Shown here piece after piece: positions 42,606 through 52,376 of a DNA stretch of 64,000 nt. Origin of the DNA: Roseiflexus castenholzii DSM 13941 (GTDB taxonomy: Bacteria; Chloroflexota; Chloroflexia; Chloroflexales; Roseiflexaceae). Location: contig NC_009767.1 of NCBI RefSeq assembly GCF_000017805.1, positions 2,294,001 through 2,358,000 of the forward strand. The letters run 5' to 3'. The stretch's first letter is position 1. The number at the start of each line of letters is the position of its first letter. A program made the translations under genes and the position numbers. The notes below the pieces were generated by a model, which did no database searches, was not told the origin of the DNA, and worked only from the letters and a program-made list of their open reading frames with translations.

Positions 42606-44195
42606 TTAATGCGCCCCACCAGAAGATACGCCGCTTTTGCTCAGCATTCGGCGCATCAGCGCCCGTTCTTCTGGACCGAATGCGCCAAGCGCCCAGAGCG
42701 CCGCCGGGTAGACCGACGCTCCAACGGCAATTGCCAGCCACGGTGAGAGCACAAGCGCGGGCCACATGGCGGCGCCCATGATGAGCGAGGCAAGAGCCGG
42801 GCGCCACATGAGGCGCAGGAGCGGCGGCATCGCCCCTTCACGTCGCAGGGTGCGCAAAAATGGTAGCAACAGCGCCACCTCCGTGGCAACTGTCACAGAT
42901 GCGGCTGCCAGATACCCATACGCTGGGATGAGCAGCAGATTCATCCCCAGGTTGAACACCGCACCAATGACGAACGCTACCGTAATTGCGCGCTGGCGTC
43001 GCAGAGCAATGAGCACGTACTGTGTCACCCCATTCGCATACGAAAGCGGGAGGTACCAGATCAGGATCGCCAGCGCCAGCGCCGCGCCTGGCAGAAATGC
43101 CCGCCCGCCAAGCACGGCAATGATGACCGGCGCCAGGAGCGTTCCGCCGACAGCAACGGGCCAGGCGACGAGTTGCAGCAGCCCAAGCGCGCGGTGGTAC
43201 ATCCGCTCGAGGGCGGCGCGATCCGTCACTGCATAGCGCGCCAGCAAAGGGAACAGCGCCGCCACAAAATAGGGCGACACAATTTGTGTCATATTGATGA
43301 CTTTGTACGCCGCATCGTACAGACCGAGCGCGGCAACTCCCGCCTGCGCTCGCAGCAGCACCACATCGAAACGGAAAAAGACGGCCAGCAACAGACTGTT
43401 CAGCAGCAGCGGAAACCCCTCGCGCAACAGATCACGTCCGGTGGGCCAGTCCCATACCAGTGGCGCGCGAAAGAGCATCCGCCGTTGAAGGATATAGAAG
43501 ATCACAGCATTCAGGACCGTCGCTGCCAGCGCCACGGCTGCCAGCGCCACCACCCGCGCGGGCGCATCCGGCGCGATCAGCAGCGCCCCAACCCCTGCGA
43601 GCGTTTTGACGACATTTGTCAGCAGCACCACCAGCGCCGTCACTTCCATGCGCTGATATGCCTGGAACGACGCCGAGCAGGCGGCGGCGAGCGCCGCCGG
43701 GTACAGGTGCAGCATCAGCAACGCCAGCGCGGTGATCTCGGCGCTGCTTAGCGGGCGTTCGAGCAGCGAATAGCCGACGACGAGGAGCGCAGCAATCGGG
43801 AGCAGCAGGGTTGTGATGCCGAGCCGGAGCAGCAAGGTGATGCTGAAGAGGCGCGGCGCGCGCGATAGGTCGGGCGCGGCTTCGCGCACTGTCAGATCGT
43901 TCAAGCCCCAGTTTGTGATTGTGAGAAAATAAAGACCGGCGATCAGGGCAACGAACGCATACGCGCCATTCCCTTCCGGTCCCAGGAAGCGCAGCGCGAT
44001 GACCGCAAACCCGAAGTCGATCGCCTTGTTGATCAGATTTGCAGCAATGGGCAGCGCACTGTTTTTGGCGATGGTGCGCGCAGTGTCGGACTGGTCTTCG
44101 CGGTAGAAGCGTTGCCATGCCCAGGCTGCGCCCAGGAGCAGTGGTATGAGCGCAGCAACTGCGAGCAGGAAGATGGACGCCGTTTCGTTCAACAC
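42606..44195 (-). CDS. Polysaccharide flippase (MOP/Wzx-type) membrane protein
   Basis: Integral membrane protein of about 529 residues with 14 or so helices, of the MOP flippase superfamily that moves lipid-linked sugars across the membrane. Typical regions are KNSALPIAANLINKAIDFGF near residue 35, LRFLGPEGNGAYAF near 60, FFRFDVVLLRAQAGVAALGLY near 270 and YANGVTQYVLIALRRQRA near 385. The GTG at 44195 is the most likely start; no ribosome site is clear and a leaderless mRNA is possible. It is divergent from the ABC-2 permeases. A glycosyltransferase lies 10 kb away. Confidence 0.85.
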   Translation of the reverse strand: MLNETASIFLLAVAALIPLLLGAAWAWQRFYREDQSDTARTIAKNSALPIAANLINKAIDFGFAVIALRFLGPEGNGAYAFVALIAGLYFLTITNWGLNDLTVREAAPDLSRAPRLFSITLLLRLGITTLLLPIAALLVVGYSLLERPLSSAEITALALLMLHLYPAALAAACSASFQAYQRMEVTALVVLLTNVVKTLAGVGALLIAPDAPARVVALAAVALAATVLNAVIFYILQRRMLFRAPLVWDWPTGRDLLREGFPLLLNSLLLAVFFRFDVVLLRAQAGVAALGLYDAAYKVINMTQIVSPYFVAALFPLLARYAVTDRAALERMYHRALGLLQLVAWPVAVGGTLLAPVIIAVLGGRAFLPGAALALAILIWYLPLSYANGVTQYVLIALRRQRAITVAFVIGAVFNLGMNLLLIPAYGYLAAASVTVATEVALLLPFLRTLRREGAMPPLLRLMWRPALASLIMGAAMWPALVLSPWLAIAVGASVYPAALWALGAFGPEERALMRRMLSKSGVSSGGAH

Positions 44196-44246
44196 GCAGT
44201 CTATGATACCATAGCCGCATGGCAAGCGCATCTCTGAGCAGGTTCT

Positions 44247-45041
44247 ATGCGTCTGTACTACGAAATTGCCATCCGCTCCTTCCGCCGCGCGACAATCTAT
44301 CGCAGCGCCTATGTTGCCGGTATCCTGACGAATGCCTTCTTTGGCGTTCTCTTCTCGTCGATGTATCGCGCGCTGTACGAAGGACGTGAGCGCATCGCCG
44401 GGTTGACGTTGCATGACGCGATCAGTTACGTCTGGTTGAGCCAGGCGTTGATCGCGATCGGCGCCGGATGGATCTCGTGGCACATGGAGTTGGAACGCGG
44501 GATACGCACCGGCGACATCGTTGCCGATCTTGCGCGACCGTGGAACTTCTATGCCTTCTGGTTGAGCCGCGTGCTGGGGGAACGCCTGTTCAATCTGCTG
44601 GTGCGCGGCAGCCTGACCTATCTGATCGGGATTCTCTATTTTGACGCGCTCATCCCTTCCATTGAGGCGCTGGCAGCATTTGCCATTGCGGTGCTGCTGT
44701 CGATCCTGATCTCTGCTGCGCTCAACTTTCTGGTCAATATCACGGCGTTCTGGCTGATCGATATTACCGGTCTCGTGCTGGTTACCAACCTGACGATGGG
44801 CTTCTTTTCCGGTTTCTTGCTGCCGCTTGCTTTCTTCCCGCCTGCGCTCGCTGTCATTGCGCAGGCGCTGCCGTTTCAGGCGATTACGAGCATTCCTGTG
44901 CGCACATTGTTGGGTCAGGTGCGAGGCGCGGATCTGGCGCTGGCGCTTACGACGCAGGTGTGCTGGGCTATGGCGTTGACCGGCGCCGCGCTGCTCGCGC
45001 TACGCGCGGCAATGCGCAAGATCGTGCTTCAGGGCGGATAA
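44247..45041 (+). CDS. ABC-2 family permease, first subunit
   Basis: A 264-residue membrane protein with six helices of the ABC-2 exporter type. It begins MRLYYEIAIRSFRRATIYRS, and residues 45-90 hold the long segment before helix 3 (YVWLSQALIAIGAGWISWHM) typical of the DUF990-like subgroup. It pairs with the next gene, whose ATG overlaps its stop (TAATG), and with the ATPase 1.3 kb downstream. Substrate unknown. Confidence 0.82.
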   Translation: MRLYYEIAIRSFRRATIYRSAYVAGILTNAFFGVLFSSMYRALYEGRERIAGLTLHDAISYVWLSQALIAIGAGWISWHMELERGIRTGDIVADLARPWNFYAFWLSRVLGERLFNLLVRGSLTYLIGILYFDALIPSIEALAAFAIAVLLSILISAALNFLVNITAFWLIDITGLVLVTNLTMGFFSGFLLPLAFFPPALAVIAQALPFQAITSIPVRTLLGQVRGADLALALTTQVCWAMALTGAALLALRAAMRKIVLQGG

Positions 45042-45838
45042 TGCTGGCGATCTCTCTTCGGTTGATCGGCGCGCGCATCCGATCACAGATGCAGTACAAA
45101 ACCTCGTTCTGGCTCGACCTTGTGGGGACGGCGGTCTCCACTGGCATGGAGTTCGTTGTGTTATTTCTGCTGCTCCAACGCTTTACACTGATTGGTGGCT
45201 GGCGGCTCCACGAGATCGGGCTGTTGTACGGTCTGACCTCGGTATCGTTTGGGCTGGCGGAGATGATCGGACGCGGCTTCGATAGTCCTTTCGAACGATT
45301 GATCCAGCATGGTGACTTCGATCGGGTGCTGACCCGTCCCCTGAGCAGTTTTGTTCAGGTGCTGGCGTCCGAGGTTCAGTTGCGACGATTAGGGCGGGCT
45401 GTGCAGGGTGCGGGGGTGCTGATCTTTTCACTGGCTCAGGTGGAAGCGTTCTGGACCCCAGTGCTGCTGTTGTTGCTTCTGCTGAGCATTCTGTCGGGCG
45501 CCCTCATCTATGTGGGGCTGATCGTCATCGGCGCCACAATCTGTTTCTGGACGATCAAGACTCCCGAGGTCATCAATGTGTTCACGTTTGGCGGGCAGCA
45601 GTTGACAAGCCTGCCATTGAGCATTTACGACCGGTGGATACGCGCGGTATTTCTTTCGATTGCACCCGTCGCGTTCGCCAGTTATCCGGCGGCATTGGTA
45701 ATTCTTGGGCGGAGCGACCCGCATGGGTTGCCCGCCTGGATTGCATGGTGCGCCCCGGTGGTTGCCAGCGTATTTTTTGCCGCTGTTCTGGGGTTCTGGC
45801 AGATCGGCGTGCGCCGGTACCAGAGCACCGGAACCTGA
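45041..45838 (+). CDS. ABC-2 family permease, second subunit
   Basis: A 265-residue membrane protein of about six helices. QYKTSFWLDLVGTAVSTGMEF near residue 18 and RGFDSPFERLIQHGDFDRVLTRPLSSF around 80-110 are typical of the second permease in two-permease ABC-2 exporters. The start is fixed by the TAATG overlap with the first permease. The ATPase follows after an oppositely oriented lipoprotein gene. Confidence 0.82.
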   Translation: MLAISLRLIGARIRSQMQYKTSFWLDLVGTAVSTGMEFVVLFLLLQRFTLIGGWRLHEIGLLYGLTSVSFGLAEMIGRGFDSPFERLIQHGDFDRVLTRPLSSFVQVLASEVQLRRLGRAVQGAGVLIFSLAQVEAFWTPVLLLLLLLSILSGALIYVGLIVIGATICFWTIKTPEVINVFTFGGQQLTSLPLSIYDRWIRAVFLSIAPVAFASYPAALVILGRSDPHGLPAWIAWCAPVVASVFFAAVLGFWQIGVRRYQSTGT

Positions 45839-45844
45839 TGCAGG

Positions 45845-46258
45845 TTACCGCCGCAGCACCGCGACCGCGAGATAGGTCGCGCCGGTTGAAGCATCCTCTG
45901 TGTGGGCAAGCGCCAGGAGTTGATCACCGTTGCGCCATGCGGCATAACTGATCGTGTCGCCTTCGACGAGCAACCTGCCATCAGCACGCCACCCGCTGCT
46001 CTCGAGTCGACCGGCGTAGAACTGTTTGACCTGTTCCCAGGCGATGCTCCCCGGAACCCGGAAAAGTCGGATGGCGGACGCCTGTTGCTCGCCGACGATC
46101 TCAGCGGTCAATCCGCTCACCATTGCATCCGCTAGCGGCGACTCGCCCTGTGATGCAGCGGTTGCATCAGGATAGACCGGCGGCTCCGCCAGGGGCGCGC
46201 TGCCACAGGCGGCAACCAGAAAAGCCAGAAGCGTTAGCGCCAGGAAACGTGATATCAT
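45845..46258 (-). CDS. Lipoprotein of unknown function
   Basis: A 137-residue protein with a signal peptide and lipobox: LLAFLVAACGSAP, Cys about 18, so an exported, lipid-anchored protein. The mature part contains SIAWEQVKQFYAGRLESSGW and ISYAAWRNGDQLLALAHTED, a small alpha/beta domain I cannot name. TGAGG precedes the ATG at 46258. It lies on the opposite strand between the second permease and ATPase of the ABC exporter, six bp after the permease stop, so their transcripts converge. Confidence 0.72.
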   Translation of the reverse strand: MISRFLALTLLAFLVAACGSAPLAEPPVYPDATAASQGESPLADAMVSGLTAEIVGEQQASAIRLFRVPGSIAWEQVKQFYAGRLESSGWRADGRLLVEGDTISYAAWRNGDQLLALAHTEDASTGATYLAVAVLRR

Positions 46259-46342
46259 GCGCAGCCTCACGGATACAGTGTCATCGATGTCAGAATACGC
46301 AGACTCGTGATCTGAGGATGCGTTGGATGGAAAGGACGTAAG

Positions 46343-47350
46343 ATGCCGCTTATCGATGTAGCCGATCTCACCAAAGTCTTCCGTGTTGTGGTGCGTCAGA
46401 GCGGGCGTTTCAGCGCGTTGCGCACCTTCCTGAGCCGTGAGTACCGTGATGTGTGTGCTGTCGATCATGTCTCGTTCGCTATCGAGGCTGGCGAAATGGT
46501 CGGTTATCTGGGACCGAACGGCGCGGGCAAATCGACGACATTGAAGATGCTGACCGGCATTCTTGCGCCGACGTCCGGGCATCTATCGATCGATGGGCGC
46601 GAGCCGCAGCGCCAACGCATCGAACACGCGCGTCGAATCGGCGTTGTGTTTGGCCAGCGCACCCAGCTCTGGTGGGATCTGCCGGTGATAGAGTCGTTCG
46701 AGTTGCTGCGGTATATCTATCGTATCCCGCTGGAACGCTGGAAGGCGAACCTGTCCACCTTCGACGATCTGCTCGATCTCGGTGCGTTCCTCAACACGCC
46801 GGTGCGCCAGATTTCGCTAGGGCAACGCATGCGCGCCGAACTTGCTGCTGCGCTGCTGCACGACCCGGCAATTCTCTTTCTCGACGAACCAACCATTGGG
46901 CTGGATGTGATTGCCCGTGAGCGCATCCGTCAATTTCTCGAGCGCATCAACCATGAATGCGGCGTGACCATCATTCTGACCACTCACGACCTGAATGATA
47001 TTCAACGTCTCTGTCGGCGCGTCATTCTGATCGATCACGGACGTGTAATCTACGACGGGGCGCTGGAGACATTGCGCGAGCGATTCGGTCGCTGGCGCAT
47101 CCTGATCGTCGATCTGGAACGCGACGACGCGCTTGATGATACCCTGGAGGCGCCCGGCGCTGAAGTGATCGAACGCTATGGAACTCGCTTCCGGTTGCGC
47201 TTCGATCGGAGCGCGACGACCGCCGCTGCGCTGATCGCATACCTGAGCAGCCGGTATCCGATCCGTGATCTGGCGATCGAGGAACCGGAGATTGAAAGTG
47301 TCATCCGGCGCATTTACGAGGCGCCGGAGGTTGCGCGGTTGCATGCGTGA
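46343..47350 (+). CDS. ABC transporter ATP-binding protein (ABC-2 exporter)
   Basis: A 335-residue cytoplasmic ATPase that should drive the two permeases upstream. Walker A is GPNGAGKST near residues 58-66, the signature loop is ISLGQRMRAELA near 156 (canonical Ser-Gly-Gly-Gln replaced by Ser-Leu-Gly-Gln) and Walker B is ILFLDEPT near 175; the H-loop is TTHD near 215. The C-terminal 70 residues form an extra domain common to this exporter class. AAAGGA precedes the ATG. Confidence 0.9.
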   Translation: MPLIDVADLTKVFRVVVRQSGRFSALRTFLSREYRDVCAVDHVSFAIEAGEMVGYLGPNGAGKSTTLKMLTGILAPTSGHLSIDGREPQRQRIEHARRIGVVFGQRTQLWWDLPVIESFELLRYIYRIPLERWKANLSTFDDLLDLGAFLNTPVRQISLGQRMRAELAAALLHDPAILFLDEPTIGLDVIARERIRQFLERINHECGVTIILTTHDLNDIQRLCRRVILIDHGRVIYDGALETLRERFGRWRILIVDLERDDALDDTLEAPGAEVIERYGTRFRLRFDRSATTAAALIAYLSSRYPIRDLAIEEPEIESVIRRIYEAPEVARLHA

Positions 47351-47365
47351 GTGAGAGAGCGTTCT

Positions 47366-47923
47366 TCAGTATGGCGCAAAAATGTCCGCTACGCGGCAAC
47401 TAAACGCGGGAAGCACATCCGGGTCTTGCAGAAGATCATCGCCAGAAAGCGCCTGAATCGAACCTTCGGCTCGATGCACGAGCACTTCGTGGGTGCGTGG
47501 GTGGACTTCCCAGACCAGACGGGCGCCGGCGGAGAGAAAATCGCGCACCTTTTCGCGCGCGTCCCCGGCGGTCTCGGATGGGGAAACGATCTCGACTGCC
47601 AGATCGGGCGCCTGCTCCCAAAATCCGTCGGGAACACCGGTCACCGGAATATGCGCCGCTGCGACAAAGGCGACATCAGGAGCGCGCACCGTATCGGGGT
47701 TGCGCGCAAGCACAAACCCGGACTCAACACAGACCACTCCGTGACCGCCGGCTTCCGCCCATTGCTGCAATCGCGCGCCAATGCGGAGTGCAAGCATCCC
47801 GTGTCGTCCACCTAGGGGCATGGTTTCGACAACCTCCCCGCGCACCAGGGCGCGCCGTATCGGTCCTTCCGGCAACAACCAGAACGACTCAGCGGTCATC
47901 AGTTGAGCGGGCGCAATACTCAT
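47366..47923 (-). CDS. Uma2-family protein
   Basis: A 185-residue Uma2 protein, PD-(D/E)XK-fold. The conserved pieces are GEVVETMPLGGRHGMLALRI near residue 30-50, TVRAPDVAFVA near 85 (catalytic Asp) and LAVEIVSPSETAGDAREKVRDFL near 110-132 (the ExV/Sxx/K set), then AGARLVWEVHP. It appears intact, unlike the copy at 36.1 kb. The start at 47923 is the second Met of a longer frame and has no clear ribosome site. The 3' ends of this gene and the ABC ATPase converge. Confidence 0.85.
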   Translation of the reverse strand: MSIAPAQLMTAESFWLLPEGPIRRALVRGEVVETMPLGGRHGMLALRIGARLQQWAEAGGHGVVCVESGFVLARNPDTVRAPDVAFVAAAHIPVTGVPDGFWEQAPDLAVEIVSPSETAGDAREKVRDFLSAGARLVWEVHPRTHEVLVHRAEGSIQALSGDDLLQDPDVLPAFSCRVADIFAPY

Positions 47924-47975
47924 ACGATGTTGGGGCAATAGACTAACGCTTATGTGACGATACCGTATTGTACCA

Positions 47976-48004
47976 TTGTTTCCCCGCCGGGATCGTGCTA
48001 TACT
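47976..48004 (+). promoter_or_regulatory. Promoter of the TPR protein operon
   Basis: TTGTTT (47976-47981), a 17-bp spacer and TATACT (47999-48004) are followed 46 bp later by the ATG at 48051. Confidence 0.6.
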
Positions 48005-48050
48005 GCGCAAGGATCAGGGCTGAAGGACGCCCAATGCTGTTGACACGACC

Positions 48051-49832
48051 ATGAACGAATCCTTGACTCCCCGGCAACGCGCAGAGCGCCTGATCGACGA
48101 GGGAATGGCGGCAATCCGTGCCGGCGATCAGGCGCGCGCCCGCCAGTTACTCAGTCAGGCAGTACAACTCGATCCCCAGAACGAACGCGGCTGGCTGTGG
48201 CTCTCTGGTGCGCTGACCGATCCTGTGCAGCGCCGCTACTGTCTCGAACGGGTCCTGGCGATCAACCCGAAGAACGAGATTGCGCAGCGCGGGCTGGCAA
48301 GTCTTAAGCCTGCCGCTTCATCGCCTGCTGCTCTGTCGCCATCCCCCGCCGCATCGGCGCCGAAACCGACTGCTCCGTCGCAACCGGCGCAGCGGCAGCA
48401 ACCGGTGTTCGACCCACTTGCGCCCGATGCGACCACGACACGACGCACAGCGACCGCCACGCCGCTGCCGCGCCCGCCGATACCTGCCACCATCGCTCCG
48501 CCAGCACCCCAAACCGTTGCTCCTGACGCTGCTGCGACGACGACCGGGGTGCAGCAGCGAGCGCCGGACGATCTCCGAAAGCCTCCCCCGGCGATGCCTG
48601 CCGAATCAGCGCCGGTTGATTCCCTGGCATCACTGCGTCCCGGCGCAGCTGCGAAGCGCAGCGGTTTGTTGCGACGACCGGGCGCTGCCGGCAACGCCGC
48701 CGCAGATGCTCCACCAACCGCCATACCTGTCGAGCGGTCTAAAAAGCGCACACGGACCGTTATCGTTGCGCTCGTGGGCATTCTTGCGGTCGTCGTGCTG
48801 TTGCTCGTCGGACTGATGTATCTGTATCCAGATATTCTCAATCCGCCGCAACCAACCGAGGAAGCGGCGATTCCAACCGTTGAGCCGGAAGCGCCGACGC
48901 CGGTTCCAACGCCGACGAGTATTCCAACTGCTACTCCGGCGCCAACGCCGACGCCGGTTGATGTTCAAGCGCTGGTGCGTGAGGCGGAAGAACTTGCCGC
49001 TAGTGGCAGCCTGGGACAGGCGGCAGAACGCTATACCGAAGCGATCCGCGCCGATCCGTCATCGTTCGAGGCATACTTTGGGCGCGCTCAGGTCAACTTC
49101 AATCTGTCGCTCTTCCAAAATGCTGTCGATGATTTCACCAGAGCATTGGCGCTCGATCCGGAGAACGCCGAGGCGTACCACCAGCGCGCGCGCGCCTTCT
49201 ATCGCCTGCAACAGTACGACGAAGCCATTCGTGATTTCACCGAGGCGCTTGCGCGTGATCCCAACAACGATGTTCTCCTGATGCGCCGCGGCGTCGCCTA
49301 CCGCGACAAGGGCCAGTACGACGAGGCGCTGGCGGATTTCGATCAGTCGCTCCAGTTGAACCCGGACGTCAGTTTCACCTATTACCACCGCGCATTGTTG
49401 TTCCAGGCGACCGGCAGGCTTGAGCGGGCGCGCGCCGATTTTGATCGGGCGCTGACGATTGCGCCGGAGTATCGTCTGGCATATGTCGGGCGTGGCGGGT
49501 TGCGCTTAGAGCAGGGCGATGCGCGTGGCGCGCTCAGGGACTGCACCCGCGCCATCGAACTCGACGCTACCGAGATCGATGCGTATTTCTGCCGCGCCAG
49601 AGCCGCTATTGCGCTCCGTGATTACCGCGCCGCCGTCGCCGACCTCGATACCGTCATTGCGCGCGATCCCGATAGCGCCGATGCTTACCGCGAGCGTGGG
49701 AGGGCGCACCAGGCGCTGCGCGACACCGATGAGGCGCGGGCGGATTATCAGCGCGCCATCGAACTCTACCGCCTTCAGGGACGCGACAAGGACCTGGCGG
49801 AGGTCGAAAAGTTGCTCGCTGCGCTGAAATAG
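48051..49832 (+). CDS. TPR-repeat membrane protein
   Basis: A 593-residue protein. Residues 1-85 form a small N-terminal TPR-like helical unit (ARQLLSQAVQLDPQNERGW), then a Pro/Ala/Thr-rich linker to about 240, a membrane helix (VIVALVGILAVVVLLLVGLM, about 243-262), and a second Pro/Thr stretch. The C-terminal 290 residues are eight or so TPR repeats of the DPENAEAYHQRARAFYRLQQ type. TPRs mediate protein binding, here probably outside the membrane. The amidohydrolase starts 2 bp after its stop. Confidence 0.85.
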   Translation: MNESLTPRQRAERLIDEGMAAIRAGDQARARQLLSQAVQLDPQNERGWLWLSGALTDPVQRRYCLERVLAINPKNEIAQRGLASLKPAASSPAALSPSPAASAPKPTAPSQPAQRQQPVFDPLAPDATTTRRTATATPLPRPPIPATIAPPAPQTVAPDAAATTTGVQQRAPDDLRKPPPAMPAESAPVDSLASLRPGAAAKRSGLLRRPGAAGNAAADAPPTAIPVERSKKRTRTVIVALVGILAVVVLLLVGLMYLYPDILNPPQPTEEAAIPTVEPEAPTPVPTPTSIPTATPAPTPTPVDVQALVREAEELAASGSLGQAAERYTEAIRADPSSFEAYFGRAQVNFNLSLFQNAVDDFTRALALDPENAEAYHQRARAFYRLQQYDEAIRDFTEALARDPNNDVLLMRRGVAYRDKGQYDEALADFDQSLQLNPDVSFTYYHRALLFQATGRLERARADFDRALTIAPEYRLAYVGRGGLRLEQGDARGALRDCTRAIELDATEIDAYFCRARAAIALRDYRAAVADLDTVIARDPDSADAYRERGRAHQALRDTDEARADYQRAIELYRLQGRDKDLAEVEKLLAALK

Positions 49833-49834
49833 CC

Positions 49835-50998
49835 GTGCGCATCGATATCCACATGCACTTCCAGCCTCCGGAAGCGTTCGCGTATCTGGCTGACGCGGCG
49901 GAACGCGAACCGTATTGGGCAATGCTCCTCGGTCTGCACGCAGAGACTCGTCAGACTGCGACATCGGCGGATGAAGGGCGCGTTTTGGCAGATATGGATC
50001 GCGCCGGGATCGACCGCGCGGTGATCCAGGGAGAGTACTACCGCCAGCACGAATCATGCGTTGCTGCCAATGACCGCGCGCTGGCGCTGTATCGGCGCCA
50101 CCCGGAACGATTTCTGGTCTTTGCCATCGTGCAGCCCACCGACCATCGCGCACTCGACGAAGTGCGGCGTTGCGCTGCTGCTGGCGCTGCCGGTATCGGA
50201 GAACTCAACCCGTATGCGCAGGGGTTCACGCTCGACTCACCCGCGTTTCTGCGACTGGCAGAGACCTGTATTGACCTCGGACTGCCGATTCTGCTCCATG
50301 TGAACGAGCCGGTGGGACGCTATTACCCTGGCAAAGCCGTCACGCCGCTGGCGCAATACTATGATCTTGCGCTGCGGTTTCCAGAACTCACGATCATCCT
50401 GGCGCACTGGGGAGGGGGGTTGTTCTTCTACGAACTCATGCCGTCGGTGCGTCAGGCGCTCCGCAATGTCTGGTACGATACGGCGGCATCACCGCTGCTC
50501 TACCCGACTGCCGACATTTTCGCGGTGGCGCTCCGTTGCGTCCATCCGCGTAAAATCCTGTTTGGCAGCGATTATCCACTGCCGCTCTTCCCACGGGTGT
50601 CGCGCGAACCCGATCTTTCCGCCTTTCTCAACGACATCATGGCGTTAGACATTGCGCCCGACATCCGCGATGATCTTCTGGGATACAACAGCGCGCGCCT
50701 GCTGGGGTTGATGACGTCTGAGGAAGCCCCTGCGCTTGAGTCTTCGCGGCGCTCGAACGTTTTACCCCTTCCTCGCTATCCAATTACGGCTGCCATGTCG
50801 GTCGCTGCCATTGCCGCCGCCTGGTCTTCGACCCGCGCCGTCCTGGAAGCCTACGGCATCCCCTGGGAAACGGTCGAGGCGCCGTTGTGGGAACCCCTCC
50901 GTCAGGCAGCGGCGGCGCGCGGGATTGGACCAGAACGCCTGAAGCGGTTGCTCGCCGATCTCAACGCTGCTGTTCAACACGAGAGTGAAACGCCATGA
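49835..50998 (+). CDS. Amidohydrolase (TIM-barrel) with a DUF1858-like C-terminal domain
   Basis: A 387-residue cytoplasmic protein starting at GTG 49835. The N-terminal HMHFQ gives the first metal ligands, then LPILLHVNEPVG near residue 155, IILAHWGGGLFF near 187 and ILFGSDYPLP near 245 with the catalytic Asp. Residues about 310-380 (SVAAIAAAWSSTRAVLEAYG ... EPLRQAAAARGIGPERLKRL) look like a DUF1858-type helical domain without its usual cysteines. The MFS gene's ATG overlaps the stop (ATGA), so the three genes from the TPR protein onward are coupled. Confidence 0.82.
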   Translation: MRIDIHMHFQPPEAFAYLADAAEREPYWAMLLGLHAETRQTATSADEGRVLADMDRAGIDRAVIQGEYYRQHESCVAANDRALALYRRHPERFLVFAIVQPTDHRALDEVRRCAAAGAAGIGELNPYAQGFTLDSPAFLRLAETCIDLGLPILLHVNEPVGRYYPGKAVTPLAQYYDLALRFPELTIILAHWGGGLFFYELMPSVRQALRNVWYDTAASPLLYPTADIFAVALRCVHPRKILFGSDYPLPLFPRVSREPDLSAFLNDIMALDIAPDIRDDLLGYNSARLLGLMTSEEAPALESSRRSNVLPLPRYPITAAMSVAAIAAAWSSTRAVLEAYGIPWETVEAPLWEPLRQAAAARGIGPERLKRLLADLNAAVQHESETP

Positions 50999-52233
50999 AT
51001 CGCGCGCTCGCCGTTTTTGTCTTTTTTGGCATCGGCTACTTCCTCTCCAATTTCTTTCGCGCCGCTAACGCCGTCATCTCCGGCGATCTGATGCGTGACC
51101 TGGGGTTAAGCGCCGCCGATCTCGGCTTGATGACCAGCCTGTTCTACGCTGGCTTCGCTGCGGTGCAGTTGCCGCTCGGTGTTGCGCTTGATCGTATCGG
51201 TCCACGCTTCGCTGTGCCCGCCCTGATGTCGATGACGGTCGTCGGATGCCTGTTGTTCGCCACGGCAACGGCGTTGCCGCAGGTCGCCGTGGGGCGCACC
51301 CTGATCGGCATTGGCATGGCAGGCAATCTGATGGGTGCAGTCAAGGCATTCAGCGCCTGGTTCCCGCCGCAGCGTGTGGCGACATTCACCAGTCTGATGG
51401 TCGGCATTGGAGCGCTGGGGGCGCTGGTGGCGGCGACGCCGCTTGCCTGGCTGAACCAGCAGTTCGGCTGGCGCGACGTCTTTGTGGGTAGCGCTGGTGT
51501 GACCCTGCTGAGTGCAGGGGGAATCGTGCTCGGTACGCGCAACGCGCCAGCTGGCGTGCTCTGGCGCGCCACGTCCGATGTGCCCGACGCCGGGTTTGCC
51601 TGGATTTTTCGCAACCCGCACTTTTGGCGCATTGCACCCCTCAATCTGACGTTGCTCGGCACAACGCTCGCCGTTCAGACTCTGTGGGCAGGCCCGTATC
51701 TCTTCGATACGTTGCGCCTGTCACCAGTTGAAGCCGGCAACCTGATCCTGATCATCAGTGCAGGCGTAGCAGCCGGTTATGGCAGTTGCGGCGCGCTGGC
51801 AGACAGATTCGGCGCGCGGCGGGTGATGACGGTGAGTACGCTTGTGTTTCTGGCAGCGCAGACGCCGCTTCTCTTGCCTGTGCCGTTACCGACGATAGCG
51901 CTGGCAATCACATTTTTTCTGTTTGGCTTCAGTGGCGCATTCAGCCTGCTGACGCTAGCGCAGGTGCGCGAACTGTTTCCGCCATATATGGGCGGGCGCG
52001 CCGTCACCGCTGTCAACCTGTTTGGCTTTGGCGGCGCGACGGCGATCCAGTGGGGCATGGGCGTGATCATCAGCGCATTCGTGCAGAACGATGGTGGTCG
52101 TTATCCAGTCCAGGCATACATCACAGCATTTGGAATGGCGCTCGCACTCAATGTCGCTTCGCTCGTCTGGTATCTGACGCCGGTTTCGTCAGGGTCGGAG
52201 AAGAGGGCGAGAGCAGGTGGGGTTGAAGGGTGA
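50995..52233 (+). CDS. Major facilitator superfamily transporter
   Basis: A 412-residue protein with 12 predicted membrane helices. The MFS loop 2-3 motif is GVALDRIGPRF near residue 61-71, and GRTLIGIGMAGNLMGA near 99-114 is another conserved stretch of the metabolite:H+ symporter/NarK-like group. The substrate is not evident. The ATG overlaps the stop of the amidohydrolase, suggesting it imports that enzyme's substrate or exports its product. Its last residues (KRARAGGVEG) come from a purine-rich GAGAAGAGGG stretch resembling the heptamer repeats. Confidence 0.85.
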   Translation: MNRALAVFVFFGIGYFLSNFFRAANAVISGDLMRDLGLSAADLGLMTSLFYAGFAAVQLPLGVALDRIGPRFAVPALMSMTVVGCLLFATATALPQVAVGRTLIGIGMAGNLMGAVKAFSAWFPPQRVATFTSLMVGIGALGALVAATPLAWLNQQFGWRDVFVGSAGVTLLSAGGIVLGTRNAPAGVLWRATSDVPDAGFAWIFRNPHFWRIAPLNLTLLGTTLAVQTLWAGPYLFDTLRLSPVEAGNLILIISAGVAAGYGSCGALADRFGARRVMTVSTLVFLAAQTPLLLPVPLPTIALAITFFLFGFSGAFSLLTLAQVRELFPPYMGGRAVTAVNLFGFGGATAIQWGMGVIISAFVQNDGGRYPVQAYITAFGMALALNVASLVWYLTPVSSGSEKRARAGGVEG

Positions 52234-52351
52234 AGGCGGGAAGGTTGCAGGTGAAACGAGACAAGCGGCGATAGGCAAGAGGGTTACAGGCGGCAGGCGG
52301 AAAGGGCGCAGGGTGCAGGTCAGGCAGGCTAGCCCCTAGCCGTTGATACTA

Positions 52352-52372
52352 GTTCTCAGTTCTCGGTTCTCG
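52352..52372 (+). repeat. Three GTTCTC heptamers just before the HAD gene
   Basis: GTTCTCA, GTTCTCG, GTTCTCG in tandem, ending 4 bp before the ATG; no ribosome site is present. The rest of 52234-52351 is GGCAGG-type purine-rich sequence without a gene. Confidence 0.8.
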
Positions 52373-52376
52373 TGAC

